From contig JAYSEK010000026.1 of the NCBI GenBank assembly GCA_041913905.1, positions 19,727 through 83,726 of the forward strand: a DNA stretch of 64,000 bases. Direction: 5' to 3'. Below, piece by piece: positions 36,621 through 45,395 of this stretch. This DNA is from Roseateles_B sp041913905 (lineage in GTDB: Bacteria > Pseudomonadota > Gammaproteobacteria > Burkholderiales > Burkholderiaceae_C). A model generated the notes under the pieces. That model saw nothing but the letters and a program-made list of their open reading frames with translations. It did not search any database and was not told the origin of the DNA. Numbering within the stretch: position 1 is the stretch's first letter; each line of letters begins with the position of its first letter. The translations under genes were made by a program, and so were the position numbers.

Positions 36621-36839
36621 GAGCGAATGCGTGCAGTAGCGGGTGGGCGTGAGGGAACGGATCTGAAGCGCCGGGGAAAACGAGGGGCGGTGCAAGCGAT
36701 ATTGCAGCACACTCCACGGGCATCCTGGTGCCATGCACCGCGATCAAGGGGCGCCCTCGTCTGCAGCCTGCTTGCCAAATATCAAGCCAGACAGCTGCCG
36801 CAACGCCGACACTGCGGACATCCCACGAGGAGCCCTCAC

Positions 36840-39002
36840 ATGATGACGCTGCCCCCTCATCTCCCCTCGCCCGGCCTGCCTGCGGATGCCGACGCCGCGC
36901 CGCCCCGGCGGGTCCAGGATCTTGAACAGGCTGTCGACGGCATCCTGGCACGCCTGCCTGGGGACATCGTGATGGCCATCCCCCTGGGCCTTGGCAAGCC
37001 CAACCCGCTGGTGAACGCGTTGTACCGCCGCATTCGCGGCCTGCCGCAGCGACGGCTGAAGATCTTCACCGCCCTCTCGCTGGAAAAGCCCGTGGGCAAG
37101 AGCGAGCTGGAGCAGCAGTTCCTGGCGCCCTTGCTGGAACGCGTCTTCGGCGACTACCCCGATCTGGACTACGTCAAAGACCACCGCGCCCAGGCCTTGC
37201 CCGACAACGTCGAGGTCCACGAGTTCTTCCTGAAGACCGGCGACTACCTGGGCAACCCGCTGGCGCAGCAGGGCTTCATCTGCACCAACTACAGCTTCGT
37301 GGTGCGGGACATGATGAGCCACGGCGTCAACCTGATCATGCAGGCGGTCGCCTGCCGCGAAGATTCGCAGGGTCTGCAGCTGTCGCTGTCCTGCAATCCG
37401 GACCTGAGCCTGGACCTGATCGAGCGCCTGGCTGCCCAGGGCCGCAAGCCGCTGACGGTGCTGATGATCAACCGCCAGCTGCCCTTCATGCCCGGCCCGG
37501 CACTGATTCCACCGGCCCTGGTGGATCTATTGGTCGAGACACCGCAGACCAGCCACCAGCTCTTTGCGCCACCCAACGCAGCCATCGGCTGGGCCGACTA
37601 CGCCATCGGCCTGCATGCCGCGAGCCTGGTCAAGGACGGCGGCACGCTGCAGATCGGCATCGGCTCGCTGGGCGACGCCATCGCCCAGGCCCTGATCGTC
37701 CGGCACACCCGGCCGGCAGTCTTTGGCCAGATGCTGGGCGGACTGGGCCTTGAGGGATTCGCAGGCCGTGAAATGGAGCCCTTCGAACAGGGCCTCTACG
37801 GCTGCTCGGAGATGTTCGTCAACGGCCTTCTGCAGCTGGTCCGCGCGGGCATTGTCAAACGGCGGGTCTACCAGGACGAGGCCCTGCAGCGCCTGGCGCT
37901 GGACGGCCGGCTCGGCGAGAGCCCCAGCCTCGCCGACCTGCAGGCGCTGCTGGACATGGGCGCGCTGGCGCTGCCGCTGAGCGCCGCCGCCCTGCAGCAC
38001 TGGCAGGCGCAGGGCCTGCTGAGCGAATCGCTGAACCTGGATGCGGCGCGGGCCCTGCCCACGGCGCTGGCCGACCCATCCGCCGGTCAGGCCTGGGCTG
38101 CCGTGCTGGGCCCGCGCTGGCGTCAGCATGCCCTGCTCCATGGCGGTTTCTTCCTTGGGCCGCGGGACTTCTACCAGACCCTGCGCGAGCTGGAGGAGCC
38201 TCTGCGCGAGCAGATCGCGATGACGCGCATCGCCTACATCAACGAGCTCTATGGCGACGCGCTGGGCAGCGAGCGTCTGAAGCGCCTGCAGCGCCGCGAC
38301 GCCCGCTTCATGAACACCACCATGAAGATGACGCTGCTGGGCGCGGCCGGCTCCGATGCGCTGGAAACCGGCGAGGTCATCTCCGGCGTGGGCGGCCAGT
38401 ACAACTTCGTCGCCATGGGCCATGCCCTGCCGGACGCGCGCTCCATCCTGATGCTGCGCGCCACCCATGACAACCACCACGGCTTCACCAGCTCCATCGT
38501 CTGGAACTACGGCAACGTCACCATTCCCCGCCATCTGCGCGATCTGGTGATCACCGAGTACGGCGTGGCCGACCTGCGCGGCAGGACGGACACCGAAGTC
38601 GTGCAGGCGCTGATCCGCATCGCGGACTCGCGCTTCCAGGATGAGCTGGTCCGCGAGGCCCGGGCCCACGGCAAGCTGGCGCAGGACTGGCAACTGCCCG
38701 AGGCCTGGCGTCGCAATCATCCCGAGACGCTGCGTGAATGCCTGCGCCCCTGGCGCAACGAAGGCCTGCTGCCGGACTTTCCCTTCGGCACCGATCTCAA
38801 CGAGGACGAACTGAAGATCGTCCGCGCGCTCAAGAAGCTCAAGCACGCGAGCACGCATCCCGTCGAGCTGGTCGGGCTGATCCTGCGCAGCCTGCAGGGC
38901 CTGCCCGAGGTGCCCGAGGCCTATCTGGAGCGGCTGGGGCTGGACCAGGCGCGCAGCTTCAAGCAGCTCTTTCTCAAGCGCCTGTTCGCCGCCAACCTGT
39001 GA
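36840..39002 (+). CDS. acetyl-CoA hydrolase/transferase family protein
   Basis: Protein of 720 residues that moves or hydrolyses CoA on acetate or related acids. GDIVMAIPLGLGKPNPLVNA opens the first domain, and the C-terminal domain holds TGEVISGVGGQYNF (segment) and GFTSSIVWNYGNVTIPRHL with EYGVADLRGRTD. It is longer than typical acetyl-CoA hydrolases (about 500), a size common for this annotation in Burkholderiales. Start ATG 36840 begins MMTLPP; the upstream open frame extends 213 bp but crosses the divergent promoter region. Confidence 0.85.
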   Translation: MMTLPPHLPSPGLPADADAAPPRRVQDLEQAVDGILARLPGDIVMAIPLGLGKPNPLVNALYRRIRGLPQRRLKIFTALSLEKPVGKSELEQQFLAPLLERVFGDYPDLDYVKDHRAQALPDNVEVHEFFLKTGDYLGNPLAQQGFICTNYSFVVRDMMSHGVNLIMQAVACREDSQGLQLSLSCNPDLSLDLIERLAAQGRKPLTVLMINRQLPFMPGPALIPPALVDLLVETPQTSHQLFAPPNAAIGWADYAIGLHAASLVKDGGTLQIGIGSLGDAIAQALIVRHTRPAVFGQMLGGLGLEGFAGREMEPFEQGLYGCSEMFVNGLLQLVRAGIVKRRVYQDEALQRLALDGRLGESPSLADLQALLDMGALALPLSAAALQHWQAQGLLSESLNLDAARALPTALADPSAGQAWAAVLGPRWRQHALLHGGFFLGPRDFYQTLRELEEPLREQIAMTRIAYINELYGDALGSERLKRLQRRDARFMNTTMKMTLLGAAGSDALETGEVISGVGGQYNFVAMGHALPDARSILMLRATHDNHHGFTSSIVWNYGNVTIPRHLRDLVITEYGVADLRGRTDTEVVQALIRIADSRFQDELVREARAHGKLAQDWQLPEAWRRNHPETLRECLRPWRNEGLLPDFPFGTDLNEDELKIVRALKKLKHASTHPVELVGLILRSLQGLPEVPEAYLERLGLDQARSFKQLFLKRLFAANL

Positions 39003-39080
39003 GCCCCGAGTGGGCCGGAAGTTGGCCGAAAGTTGGCCGGAGTGTGACCTCCGGCAGGGCTTGCCAAGACGGCAATTCTG

Positions 39081-39106
39081 GAATTAAAGTGATATCACAT
39101 TAATTC
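39081..39106. promoter_or_regulatory. 26-bp near-perfect palindrome, probable operator of the SPFH/RHH operon
   Basis: The centre is GTGATATCAC (39089-39098); the arms GAATTAA (39081-39087) and TTAATTC (39100-39106) are complementary, with only the pair 39088/39099 unmatched. It ends 13 bp before the ATG at 39120 and next to the AGGAGG ribosome site, where a bound repressor would block expression. Confidence 0.7.
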
Positions 39107-39119
39107 ACAGGAGGGCCTC

Positions 39120-40013
39120 ATGGGCACTGTTCCTTCGACCCTGCAGCAAGCCCATACCGCCGAGCGCCCCGCGCGCGCCGCCAATGGCTACCTGGCCCTG
39201 GTGGGCATGCTGGCGCTGTGGGCGCTGGCCGCCTTCATGGCCGCCGTGGCCCACCACCTGATCGGGGCCGTGCTGGGCATGGTGCTGTCCGGCCTGGTCG
39301 GTGCCGGGCTCTACATGCAGCAGCCCAACGAGGGCCGGGTGCTGATCCTGTTCGGCCGCTACATCGGCACGGACCGCGAACCCGGACTGCGCTGGGCCAA
39401 TCCCTTTGCCGCCAAACAGCGGATCTCGCTGCGCTCCCGCAACCTCACCTCGCCCACGCTCAAGGTCAACGACAAGCGCGGCAACCCCATCGAGATCAGC
39501 GCCGCCGTGGTCTGGCGCGTGCGTGACACGGCCCAGGCCCTGTTCGACGTGGACAGCTACGAGACCTATGTGCAGATCCAGGCCGAGGCCGCGCTGCGCC
39601 ACACGGCCAACCTCTACGCCTATGACGACGGCGAGGACCTGCAGCCCGACGAGACCACCTTGCGCGCCGGGCAGGACGAAGTCGCCACGGCGATGAAGGC
39701 CGAGCTGCAGGAGCGCTTCGCGGCGGCCGGCGTCGAGGTGCTGGACGCCAAGCTGACCCACCTGGCCTACGCCCCCGAGATCGCCCAGGTGATGCTGCGC
39801 CGCCAGCAGGCCGAGGCCATCATCAGCGCCCGCCAGCGCATCGTGCATGGCGCGGTGAGCATGGTGGAATCGGCGCTCAAGGGCCTGTCCGAACGCGAGA
39901 TCGTGGTGCTGGACGACGAACGCAAGGCGGCCATGGTGTCCAACCTGCTCGTCGTGCTGTGCTCGGACAAGGACACCCAGCCCATCGTCAACACCGGCAC
40001 GCTCTACAACTGA
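39120..40013 (+). CDS. SPFH domain (stomatin/prohibitin-like) membrane protein
   Basis: Protein of 297 residues with two N-terminal membrane helices (about 25-75) and an SPFH/band 7 domain: PNEGRVLILFGRYIGTDREPG, RNLTSPTLKVNDKRGNPIEI and YETYVQIQAEAALR (segments), then an Ala/Gln-rich helix with AEAIISARQRIVHGAV. Such proteins scaffold membrane microdomains. It is followed after 7 bp by a ribbon-helix-helix gene, a pairing seen elsewhere for this SPFH group. A strong AGGAGG site precedes the ATG. Confidence 0.92.
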   Translation: MGTVPSTLQQAHTAERPARAANGYLALVGMLALWALAAFMAAVAHHLIGAVLGMVLSGLVGAGLYMQQPNEGRVLILFGRYIGTDREPGLRWANPFAAKQRISLRSRNLTSPTLKVNDKRGNPIEISAAVVWRVRDTAQALFDVDSYETYVQIQAEAALRHTANLYAYDDGEDLQPDETTLRAGQDEVATAMKAELQERFAAAGVEVLDAKLTHLAYAPEIAQVMLRRQQAEAIISARQRIVHGAVSMVESALKGLSEREIVVLDDERKAAMVSNLLVVLCSDKDTQPIVNTGTLYN

Positions 40014-40020
40014 GCCGCGC

Positions 40021-40257
40021 ATGGGCAGTCCGGGCAAGAAGAGTTTCCTGCTGCGCCTCCCACCGGAGATGTGGGACGAGATCGAGCGCCTGGCCGCCCG
40101 CGAGCTGCGCTCCAGCAATGCGCAGATCGAGTACCTGCTGCGCGAGGCCCTGCAGCGGCGCGGCATCAAGCTGGACCTCGCACCCGCAGCAAAGCGCGGC
40201 CGCCCGCCGAAGTCGCCTGGTGACGATCCCGAAGACGACAAGGGCGAGGACGCATAA
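40021..40257 (+). CDS. Arc-family ribbon-helix-helix DNA-binding protein
   Basis: Protein of 78 residues. KSFLLRLPPEMWDEIERLAA and SSNAQIEYLLREAL form the ribbon-helix-helix fold of Arc/MetJ type, and the basic tail contains an AT-hook-like KRGRPPKSP. As the second gene of the SPFH operon it may autoregulate through the 26-bp AT-rich palindrome upstream; this is inference. An 11-bp inverted repeat (40240-40250 / 40261-40271) spans its stop codon and may end transcription from both sides. Confidence 0.9.
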   Translation: MGSPGKKSFLLRLPPEMWDEIERLAARELRSSNAQIEYLLREALQRRGIKLDLAPAAKRGRPPKSPGDDPEDDKGEDA

Positions 40258-40271
40258 GGATCCTCGCCCTT
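40240..40271. terminator. 11-bp inverted repeat between convergent genes
   Basis: AAGGGCGAGGA pairs perfectly with TCCTCGCCCTT. No T-run follows on either strand, so it is a possible rather than typical terminator. Confidence 0.45.
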
Positions 40272-40294
40272 GCAAAGCTGGGCCTGTCAGCTCC

Positions 40295-41857
40295 TCAATG
40301 CGCGCCGCCGGCATCGACCGGCGCCGCCAGCCGCGGCGGCCGCCGGGTCAGCCAGACCGAGCCGATCAGCACCAGGAAGATGACGGCCGAGGCGATGAAG
40401 ATGTCGTCCGCCGCACGGGTGAAGGCCTGCTGGTCCACCATGCGGTTGAGCCAGACCAGCGATTGCTCCAGGCTCATGCCGCCGGCCTGCAGCTGGCGCA
40501 GGGTTTCGCCAGTCACCGCATCGCCCTGCGCCAGGCGCTCGGCCAGGTGGTGATGGTGCAGCGTGGCCCGGTTCTCCCACAGGGTGGTCGAGATCGAGGT
40601 GCCCATGGCGCCTGCCGTGATCCGCACGAAATTCGACAGGCCGGCCGCCGCCGCAATGCGGTCCGGCGTGATGCCCGAGAGCGTCAAGGTGGTCAGCGGG
40701 ATGAAGAAGAAGGCCAGGGCCGCGCCTTGCAGGATCGTGGGGATCATGATGGTCGCGAAGTCCGTCTGCGTGGTGAAGTTGGCCCGCATCTTCAGCACGA
40801 TGGCGAACATCACGAAGGCAAAGCTCGCCATCCAGCGTGGATCCACGCGGGCCACGTTGCGCCCCACGACCGGCGACAGCAGGATGGCCAGCAGCCCCAC
40901 CGGCGCCAGCGCCATGCCGGCATCGGTGGCCGTGTAGCCCATCCACTGCTGCAGCCACAGCGGCAGCAGCACCACGTTGCCGAAGAAAAGGCCGTAGGCG
41001 ATGGACAGCGTCGTCGCCCCGAAGAGGAAGTTGCGCCGCGCGAAGAGGCGCAGGTCCACCACCGGGTGCTCGTCCGTCAGCTCCCACACCAGGAAGAAGG
41101 CGAAGCCGATCAGCGCCGTCAGGCCCAGGATGCAGATCTCCGGACTGGCGAACCAGTCCAGCTCCTTGCCCTTGTCCAGCATGATCTGCAGGGCGCCCAC
41201 CCACAGCACCAGCAGGGCCAGGCCCACGCCATCGATGGGCAGCTTCTTGACCAGTGTCTCGCGCTGGCGGTAGATGCTCCAGGTCATGCCCGCGGCCAGC
41301 AGGCCCACGGGCACGTTGATGTAGAAGATCCAGGGCCAGGAGACGTTGTCGGTGATCCAGCCGCCGAGCAAGGGTCCGACGACAGGTGCGACCAGCGTCG
41401 TCACCCCCCACAAGGCCAGGGCCGTACCCGCCTTGGCCGGCGGATAGCTGGACAGCAGCAAGGTCTGCGACAGCGGGATCATGGGCCCGGCCACCAAGCC
41501 CTGCAGCACGCGGCAGGCCACCAGCATTTCCAGCGAGTGGGCGAAGCCGCAGAGCCAGGAGGCCAGCACGAAAAGCAGCACGCTCGCGGTGAAGAGTCGC
41601 ACGGCGCCGAAGCGCTGGGTCAGCCAGCCGGTCAAGGGCACCGAGATGGCATTGGCCACGCCGAAGCTCGTGATCACCCAGGTGCCCTGCACCGGGCTCA
41701 CGCCGAGGTCACCGGCAATGGCTGGCAGGGACACGTTGGCGATGGACGAGTCCAGCACGTTCATGAAGGTCGCCAGTGAGAGGGCAATGGTGCCCACCAC
41801 CAGGTCGGTGCCCTTGAGCGGCGGCGGCGGCGCCACGGCAGCGGCGGGGGCGCTCAT
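40295..41857 (-). CDS. emrB: DHA2-family (14-helix) MFS drug exporter, EmrB type
   Basis: Inner-membrane pump of 520 residues. ATFMNVLDSSIANVSLPAIA is motif D1 of the DHA2 family, TGWLTQRFGAVRLF motif A, and GWRW-like PWIFYINVPVGLLA follows. It is the last gene of the marR-nodT-emrA-emrB operon and would work with the EmrA adaptor and NodT-type channel as a tripartite efflux pump. Start ATG 41857 was chosen because the first helix begins about 20 residues in. Confidence 0.95.
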   Translation of the reverse strand: MSAPAAAVAPPPPLKGTDLVVGTIALSLATFMNVLDSSIANVSLPAIAGDLGVSPVQGTWVITSFGVANAISVPLTGWLTQRFGAVRLFTASVLLFVLASWLCGFAHSLEMLVACRVLQGLVAGPMIPLSQTLLLSSYPPAKAGTALALWGVTTLVAPVVGPLLGGWITDNVSWPWIFYINVPVGLLAAGMTWSIYRQRETLVKKLPIDGVGLALLVLWVGALQIMLDKGKELDWFASPEICILGLTALIGFAFFLVWELTDEHPVVDLRLFARRNFLFGATTLSIAYGLFFGNVVLLPLWLQQWMGYTATDAGMALAPVGLLAILLSPVVGRNVARVDPRWMASFAFVMFAIVLKMRANFTTQTDFATIMIPTILQGAALAFFFIPLTTLTLSGITPDRIAAAAGLSNFVRITAGAMGTSISTTLWENRATLHHHHLAERLAQGDAVTGETLRQLQAGGMSLEQSLVWLNRMVDQQAFTRAADDIFIASAVIFLVLIGSVWLTRRPPRLAAPVDAGGAH

Positions 41858-41933
41858 TGGGACACCCTTCGCACTGCGCGCGGTCCCGCCAGGCGGGAAT
41901 GAGCCCCTTCGGGCGGTCGTGCGGCGCTCATGC

Positions 41934-43235
41934 TCAGGCCTTTCCGTGGGCGGCGTCAGCGGCCTTGGCAGCCCTGGCATGCGCCCTGGCGCCGCCGTTC
42001 ACCGCAGTGGCAGCCGGTTTGGCACCGCGGCCCAGGTTGGCCTGGATGATGCGCTGCACCTCGGCATCCGCCGCGCGGTCCTGGTCCTCGAAGACCTTGG
42101 TGGCGGTCGCGCTGCTGGCGGCAACGCTTTCCGACAGCGGCTTGCCCGACTGGTCGCGGACATCCACCGCGACGTTCATCGACAAGCCCACGCGCAGCGG
42201 ATGCTCGGCCAGCTCCTTGGCGTCCAGGGCGATGCGCACCGGCACGCGCTGCACCACCTTGATCCAGTTGCCGGTGGCGTTCTGCGCCGGCAGCACCGCA
42301 AAGGCCGCACCGGTGCCGGCGCCCAGGCCCACGACCTTGCCGTGGAACTCGACCTTGTCGCCGTAGACGTCAGCCACCAGGGTCACCGGCTGGCCGATGC
42401 GCAGGCGAGCCAGCTGCCCTTCCTTGAAATTGGCGTCGACCCAGGCCTGCTGCAGGCCCACCACGCTCATCAGCGACGCGCCGGCGGCCACGCGCTGGCC
42501 CAGTTGCACATTGCGGCGGGCCACCCAACCGTCGACCGGCGCCACGAGCTCATTGCGCTGCAGGGCCAGGAAGGTCTCGCGCACGCGGGCCGCGGCGCGC
42601 TGCACAGTGGGGTGCTGCTCGACGCTGGTGCCGTCGGTCAGCGACTGGTTGGACGCCAGCTGCTCGCGGGCGGCTTCAGCGGCGGCTTCGGCGGCCGAGG
42701 CGGCGGCCGAAGCAGTCTTCAGCTGGGCACGGGCATGCTCAAGCTCCTCCTTGCCCACGGCGCCGGTGGCCACCAGGGGCTCGCGACGGGTGATGTCGTC
42801 CTTCAGACGGGCCACCTCGCTGCGGGCGCGCTGCAGCTCGGCCTCGCGGCTGCGGGCCTGGGCCTGCAGCGTTGCGTTGTTGGCGAACAGGGTGCGCACC
42901 TCGCGCACGGTCTGGCCCAGCTGCGCCTGGGCCTGCTCCAGCGCCATGCGAGCATCGACCGGGTCCAGGCTCACCAGCTTCTGGCCGGCCTTGACGGCGT
43001 CGGTGTCGTCGACGTGGATGGCGCGCACGGTGCCGGCGACCAGGGGCGTGATCTGCACGACATTGGCCTGCACATAGGCGTTGTCGGTCTTCTCGAAATG
43101 GCGGCCCACCAGCCACTCGTAGGTGGCGTAGGCACCGAAGCCCAGGATCAGCGCGATGGCCACCGTGGTCAGGCCCTTCTTGCGCTGCGGGTTGCTGGTC
43201 TTGGCGACGGTATTGGTGTTGTTGTCTTGGCTCAT
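41934..43235 (-). CDS. emrA: HlyD-family membrane fusion protein, EmrA type
   Basis: Periplasmic adaptor of 433 residues: one N-terminal membrane helix (about 22-42), the barrel-sandwich motif TDNAYVQANVVQITPLVAGTV, a long coiled-coil hairpin rich in Ala/Glu/Arg, and the returning APVDGWVARRNVQLGQRV. It links EmrB to the outer-membrane channel encoded just upstream. The C-terminal 50 residues are Ala-rich and specific to this group. Confidence 0.95.
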   Translation of the reverse strand: MSQDNNTNTVAKTSNPQRKKGLTTVAIALILGFGAYATYEWLVGRHFEKTDNAYVQANVVQITPLVAGTVRAIHVDDTDAVKAGQKLVSLDPVDARMALEQAQAQLGQTVREVRTLFANNATLQAQARSREAELQRARSEVARLKDDITRREPLVATGAVGKEELEHARAQLKTASAAASAAEAAAEAAREQLASNQSLTDGTSVEQHPTVQRAAARVRETFLALQRNELVAPVDGWVARRNVQLGQRVAAGASLMSVVGLQQAWVDANFKEGQLARLRIGQPVTLVADVYGDKVEFHGKVVGLGAGTGAAFAVLPAQNATGNWIKVVQRVPVRIALDAKELAEHPLRVGLSMNVAVDVRDQSGKPLSESVAASSATATKVFEDQDRAADAEVQRIIQANLGRGAKPAATAVNGGARAHARAAKAADAAHGKA

Positions 43236-43302
43236 GATGGTCGTGTCTTGGCGTTGGGGCAGGTCTTGGCGACGCTGCCGTTATTCATGGGCGGGCAGCG
43301 GC

Positions 43303-44742
43303 TCAGCCTCGGGATTCGTTCGTCAGTGCTTCGCCGCCCAGGGCGCGCATCAGTTGCACGCGCACGTCCAGCTGCTGGGCGCGCAGGTCCACCGACTGCC
43401 GTTGCTGCTGCAGCAAGGCCTGCTGGGCCTGGATCACGGGCAGGCGGTTGCCCAGTCCAGCCGCCTGGCGGTCCTGAGCCAGGCGCAGCTGCTGCTCGTT
43501 GCTGCGCAACAGGGCCTGCTGCGGCGTCTGCTGGGCTTGCAGCGACTGCAACGCTTCCCACTGCTCGCGGGCATCACGGACGCCCTCCAGCACGGCGCCG
43601 TTGTAGGCGGCCACGGCGGCCTCCTGCTCGGCAACGGCCGACTTGAAGCCCGCGCGCAGCCGGCCGGTGTCCAACAGCGGCAGGCGCAGCGAGGGGCCGA
43701 AGCCCAGCTGGTGGCTGCCGCCTTCCAGCAGCTTGTCCAGGCCGATGCTGCTGAAGCCGGCAAAGGCGTTGAGCGTGAGATCCGGATAGAAGCGCCCGCG
43801 CGCGGCGGTGATCTCGTAGCCGGCAGCCTCGACGCGGGCCAGCGCGGCGCGCACGTCCGGCCGCGAGGCCAGCAGGTCCAGCCTGGGCGGCTGCGCCGGC
43901 GCCACTTCGCCCGGCAGCTGAGGTGCCCAGCCGGCCAGCGCTTCCACGGGCTGGACGCTCAAGGCAGCCAGCTGCACGCGATACGCCTGCGCCACTTGCT
44001 GCAAGGCCAGCGCCTGCCGCTGCAGATCGGCCACCGGCGCTTCGGCGCCGCGCAACTCGGTGTCCGTGTCCAGGCCTGCGGCACGGCGCTGGCGCACCAG
44101 ATCCAGCGCCTGCTCGCGCAGCTGGATCTGCTGCTGCAGCAGCTGCTCCTGGCTCACGCTGCGAGCCAGGCCCAGCCAGGCGCGCAGCACCGCGCTGGCG
44201 ATGTTCAGGCGCGCCGCCTCGGCTTCGGCCTGCAGGGCACGCTGCTGACCCAGGCTGGCCTGCAGCGCTGCCTCGTGGCGCCCGAAGAAGTCCCAGTCAT
44301 AGCTGATGCCGGCCTGCAGCGTGGCCGTGTTGCGCACGCTGCCGGCCAGCGGTGGCGGGTACATGCCATGCTCGCTGAAGCGCTGGCGTTCGATGTCCAG
44401 CCCCACGCCGATGACCGGTTTGTCGGCTGCTGCGGCGTTGTCCACCGCGGCGGCGGACTTGGCGATGCGGGCCCGCGCCAGAGCCAGGCTGGGGGCGTCG
44501 CGCAGGGCCTTGTCCATCAGTGCATTGAGGCGCTCGTCGCCCCAGTTGCGCCAGAAGGCCGACGCAGGCTGCGGCGCAGCGGCTGCAGGTGCGAGGCCCA
44601 GGCTTTCACCCTGCAGTCGCTGCGGCGCAGCCGGCTGCGGGGGCACAGGGGCACAGGCCGTCATCAGGCCCAGGACCAGCATCAGGGCTGGCAGCGCAGA
44701 CAGGCGCCGCGCGCCTTGGGAGGGGGTGTACATCGGTGTCAT
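43303..44742 (-). CDS. NodT-type outer-membrane efflux lipoprotein
   Basis: TolC-like channel of 479 residues with a lipoprotein signal (lipobox LMTAC) and the two OEP repeats. FWRNWGDERLNALMDKAL and RPDVRAALARVEAAGYEITAARGRFYPDLTL (as segments) are NodT/OprM motifs. Start ATG 44742 overlaps the marR stop (ATGA), so channel synthesis is coupled to the regulator. It is the outer-membrane exit for the EmrAB pump. Confidence 0.94.
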   Translation of the reverse strand: MTPMYTPSQGARRLSALPALMLVLGLMTACAPVPPQPAAPQRLQGESLGLAPAAAAPQPASAFWRNWGDERLNALMDKALRDAPSLALARARIAKSAAAVDNAAAADKPVIGVGLDIERQRFSEHGMYPPPLAGSVRNTATLQAGISYDWDFFGRHEAALQASLGQQRALQAEAEAARLNIASAVLRAWLGLARSVSQEQLLQQQIQLREQALDLVRQRRAAGLDTDTELRGAEAPVADLQRQALALQQVAQAYRVQLAALSVQPVEALAGWAPQLPGEVAPAQPPRLDLLASRPDVRAALARVEAAGYEITAARGRFYPDLTLNAFAGFSSIGLDKLLEGGSHQLGFGPSLRLPLLDTGRLRAGFKSAVAEQEAAVAAYNGAVLEGVRDAREQWEALQSLQAQQTPQQALLRSNEQQLRLAQDRQAAGLGNRLPVIQAQQALLQQQRQSVDLRAQQLDVRVQLMRALGGEALTNESRG

Positions 44743-45236
44743 TCCTTGCCCGCCTCGCGCAGGGCTTCGCCATTGGCGACCAGGCGCTGCAGCAGTTCGA
44801 TCAGGGTGCGCCACTCGGTTTCGGTGAAACCAGCCAGGTGGGCGTTGAAAACCTCGGACAGCACGGCCGGCAATTCAGCCGTCATGCGCTGCCCTTCCTC
44901 GCTCAAGGAGACGTGGACCACGCGACGATCCGCGCTGGAGCGCTCGCGCAGCACCAGGCCTTTGGCCTCCAGCCGGTCCAGCAGGCGGCTCAGGGCGCCG
45001 GCGTCCAGCCCCAAGTCCTTGCCCAGCTGCAGCGTGGAACTCGGGCCGTGCAGGCGCAGGCGCAGCAGCGGCCCCCATTGCGCATGGGTGAGACCGTGCT
45101 GGCACAGGCGCTTGTCCGCCTGATGGACGATGGACTGCTTGATGCGGTGCATCAGCCAGCCGATGCTGTCCTGGCTGCGGTAGGTGTCGGCGCTGTAGAA
45201 CGCCGCCGGCATGAGGGGATGAGGTGTTTTCTTCAT
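44739..45236 (-). CDS. MarR-family regulator of the efflux operon
   Basis: Winged-helix protein of 165 residues. THAQWGPLLRLRLHG, LGLDAGALSRLLDRLEAKGLV and RRVVHVSLSEEGQRM are MarR motifs. It is the first gene of the efflux operon, and two TTGCCnnGGCAA palindromes lie 5-32 bp before its start, so autorepression relieved by a pump substrate is the likely control. Confidence 0.94.
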   Translation of the reverse strand: MKKTPHPLMPAAFYSADTYRSQDSIGWLMHRIKQSIVHQADKRLCQHGLTHAQWGPLLRLRLHGPSSTLQLGKDLGLDAGALSRLLDRLEAKGLVLRERSSADRRVVHVSLSEEGQRMTAELPAVLSEVFNAHLAGFTETEWRTLIELLQRLVANGEALREAGKE

Positions 45237-45240
45237 ATCA

Positions 45241-45268
45241 ATTGCCTAGGCAATTATTGCCAAGGCAA
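45241..45268. promoter_or_regulatory. double MarR operator
   Basis: Two copies of TTGCCnnGGCAA, 15 bp apart centre to centre: TTGCCTAGGCAA (45242-45253, extended to a perfect 14-bp palindrome) and TTGCCAAGGCAA (45257-45268). They lie between the marR start and the divergent ABC transporter gene, which could be co-controlled. Confidence 0.8.
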
Positions 45269-45395
45269 ATATCCTTGTCATCCTTGTGGCCTTGCCGAAT
45301 GACCCGACACTGCCGCCATCCGCACAGTCCGGCTTGCATTTGTGGGGGGCAGCCCCAACTGCACGCAGGCCATCCGCCCTGAACCAGCCCTGACC

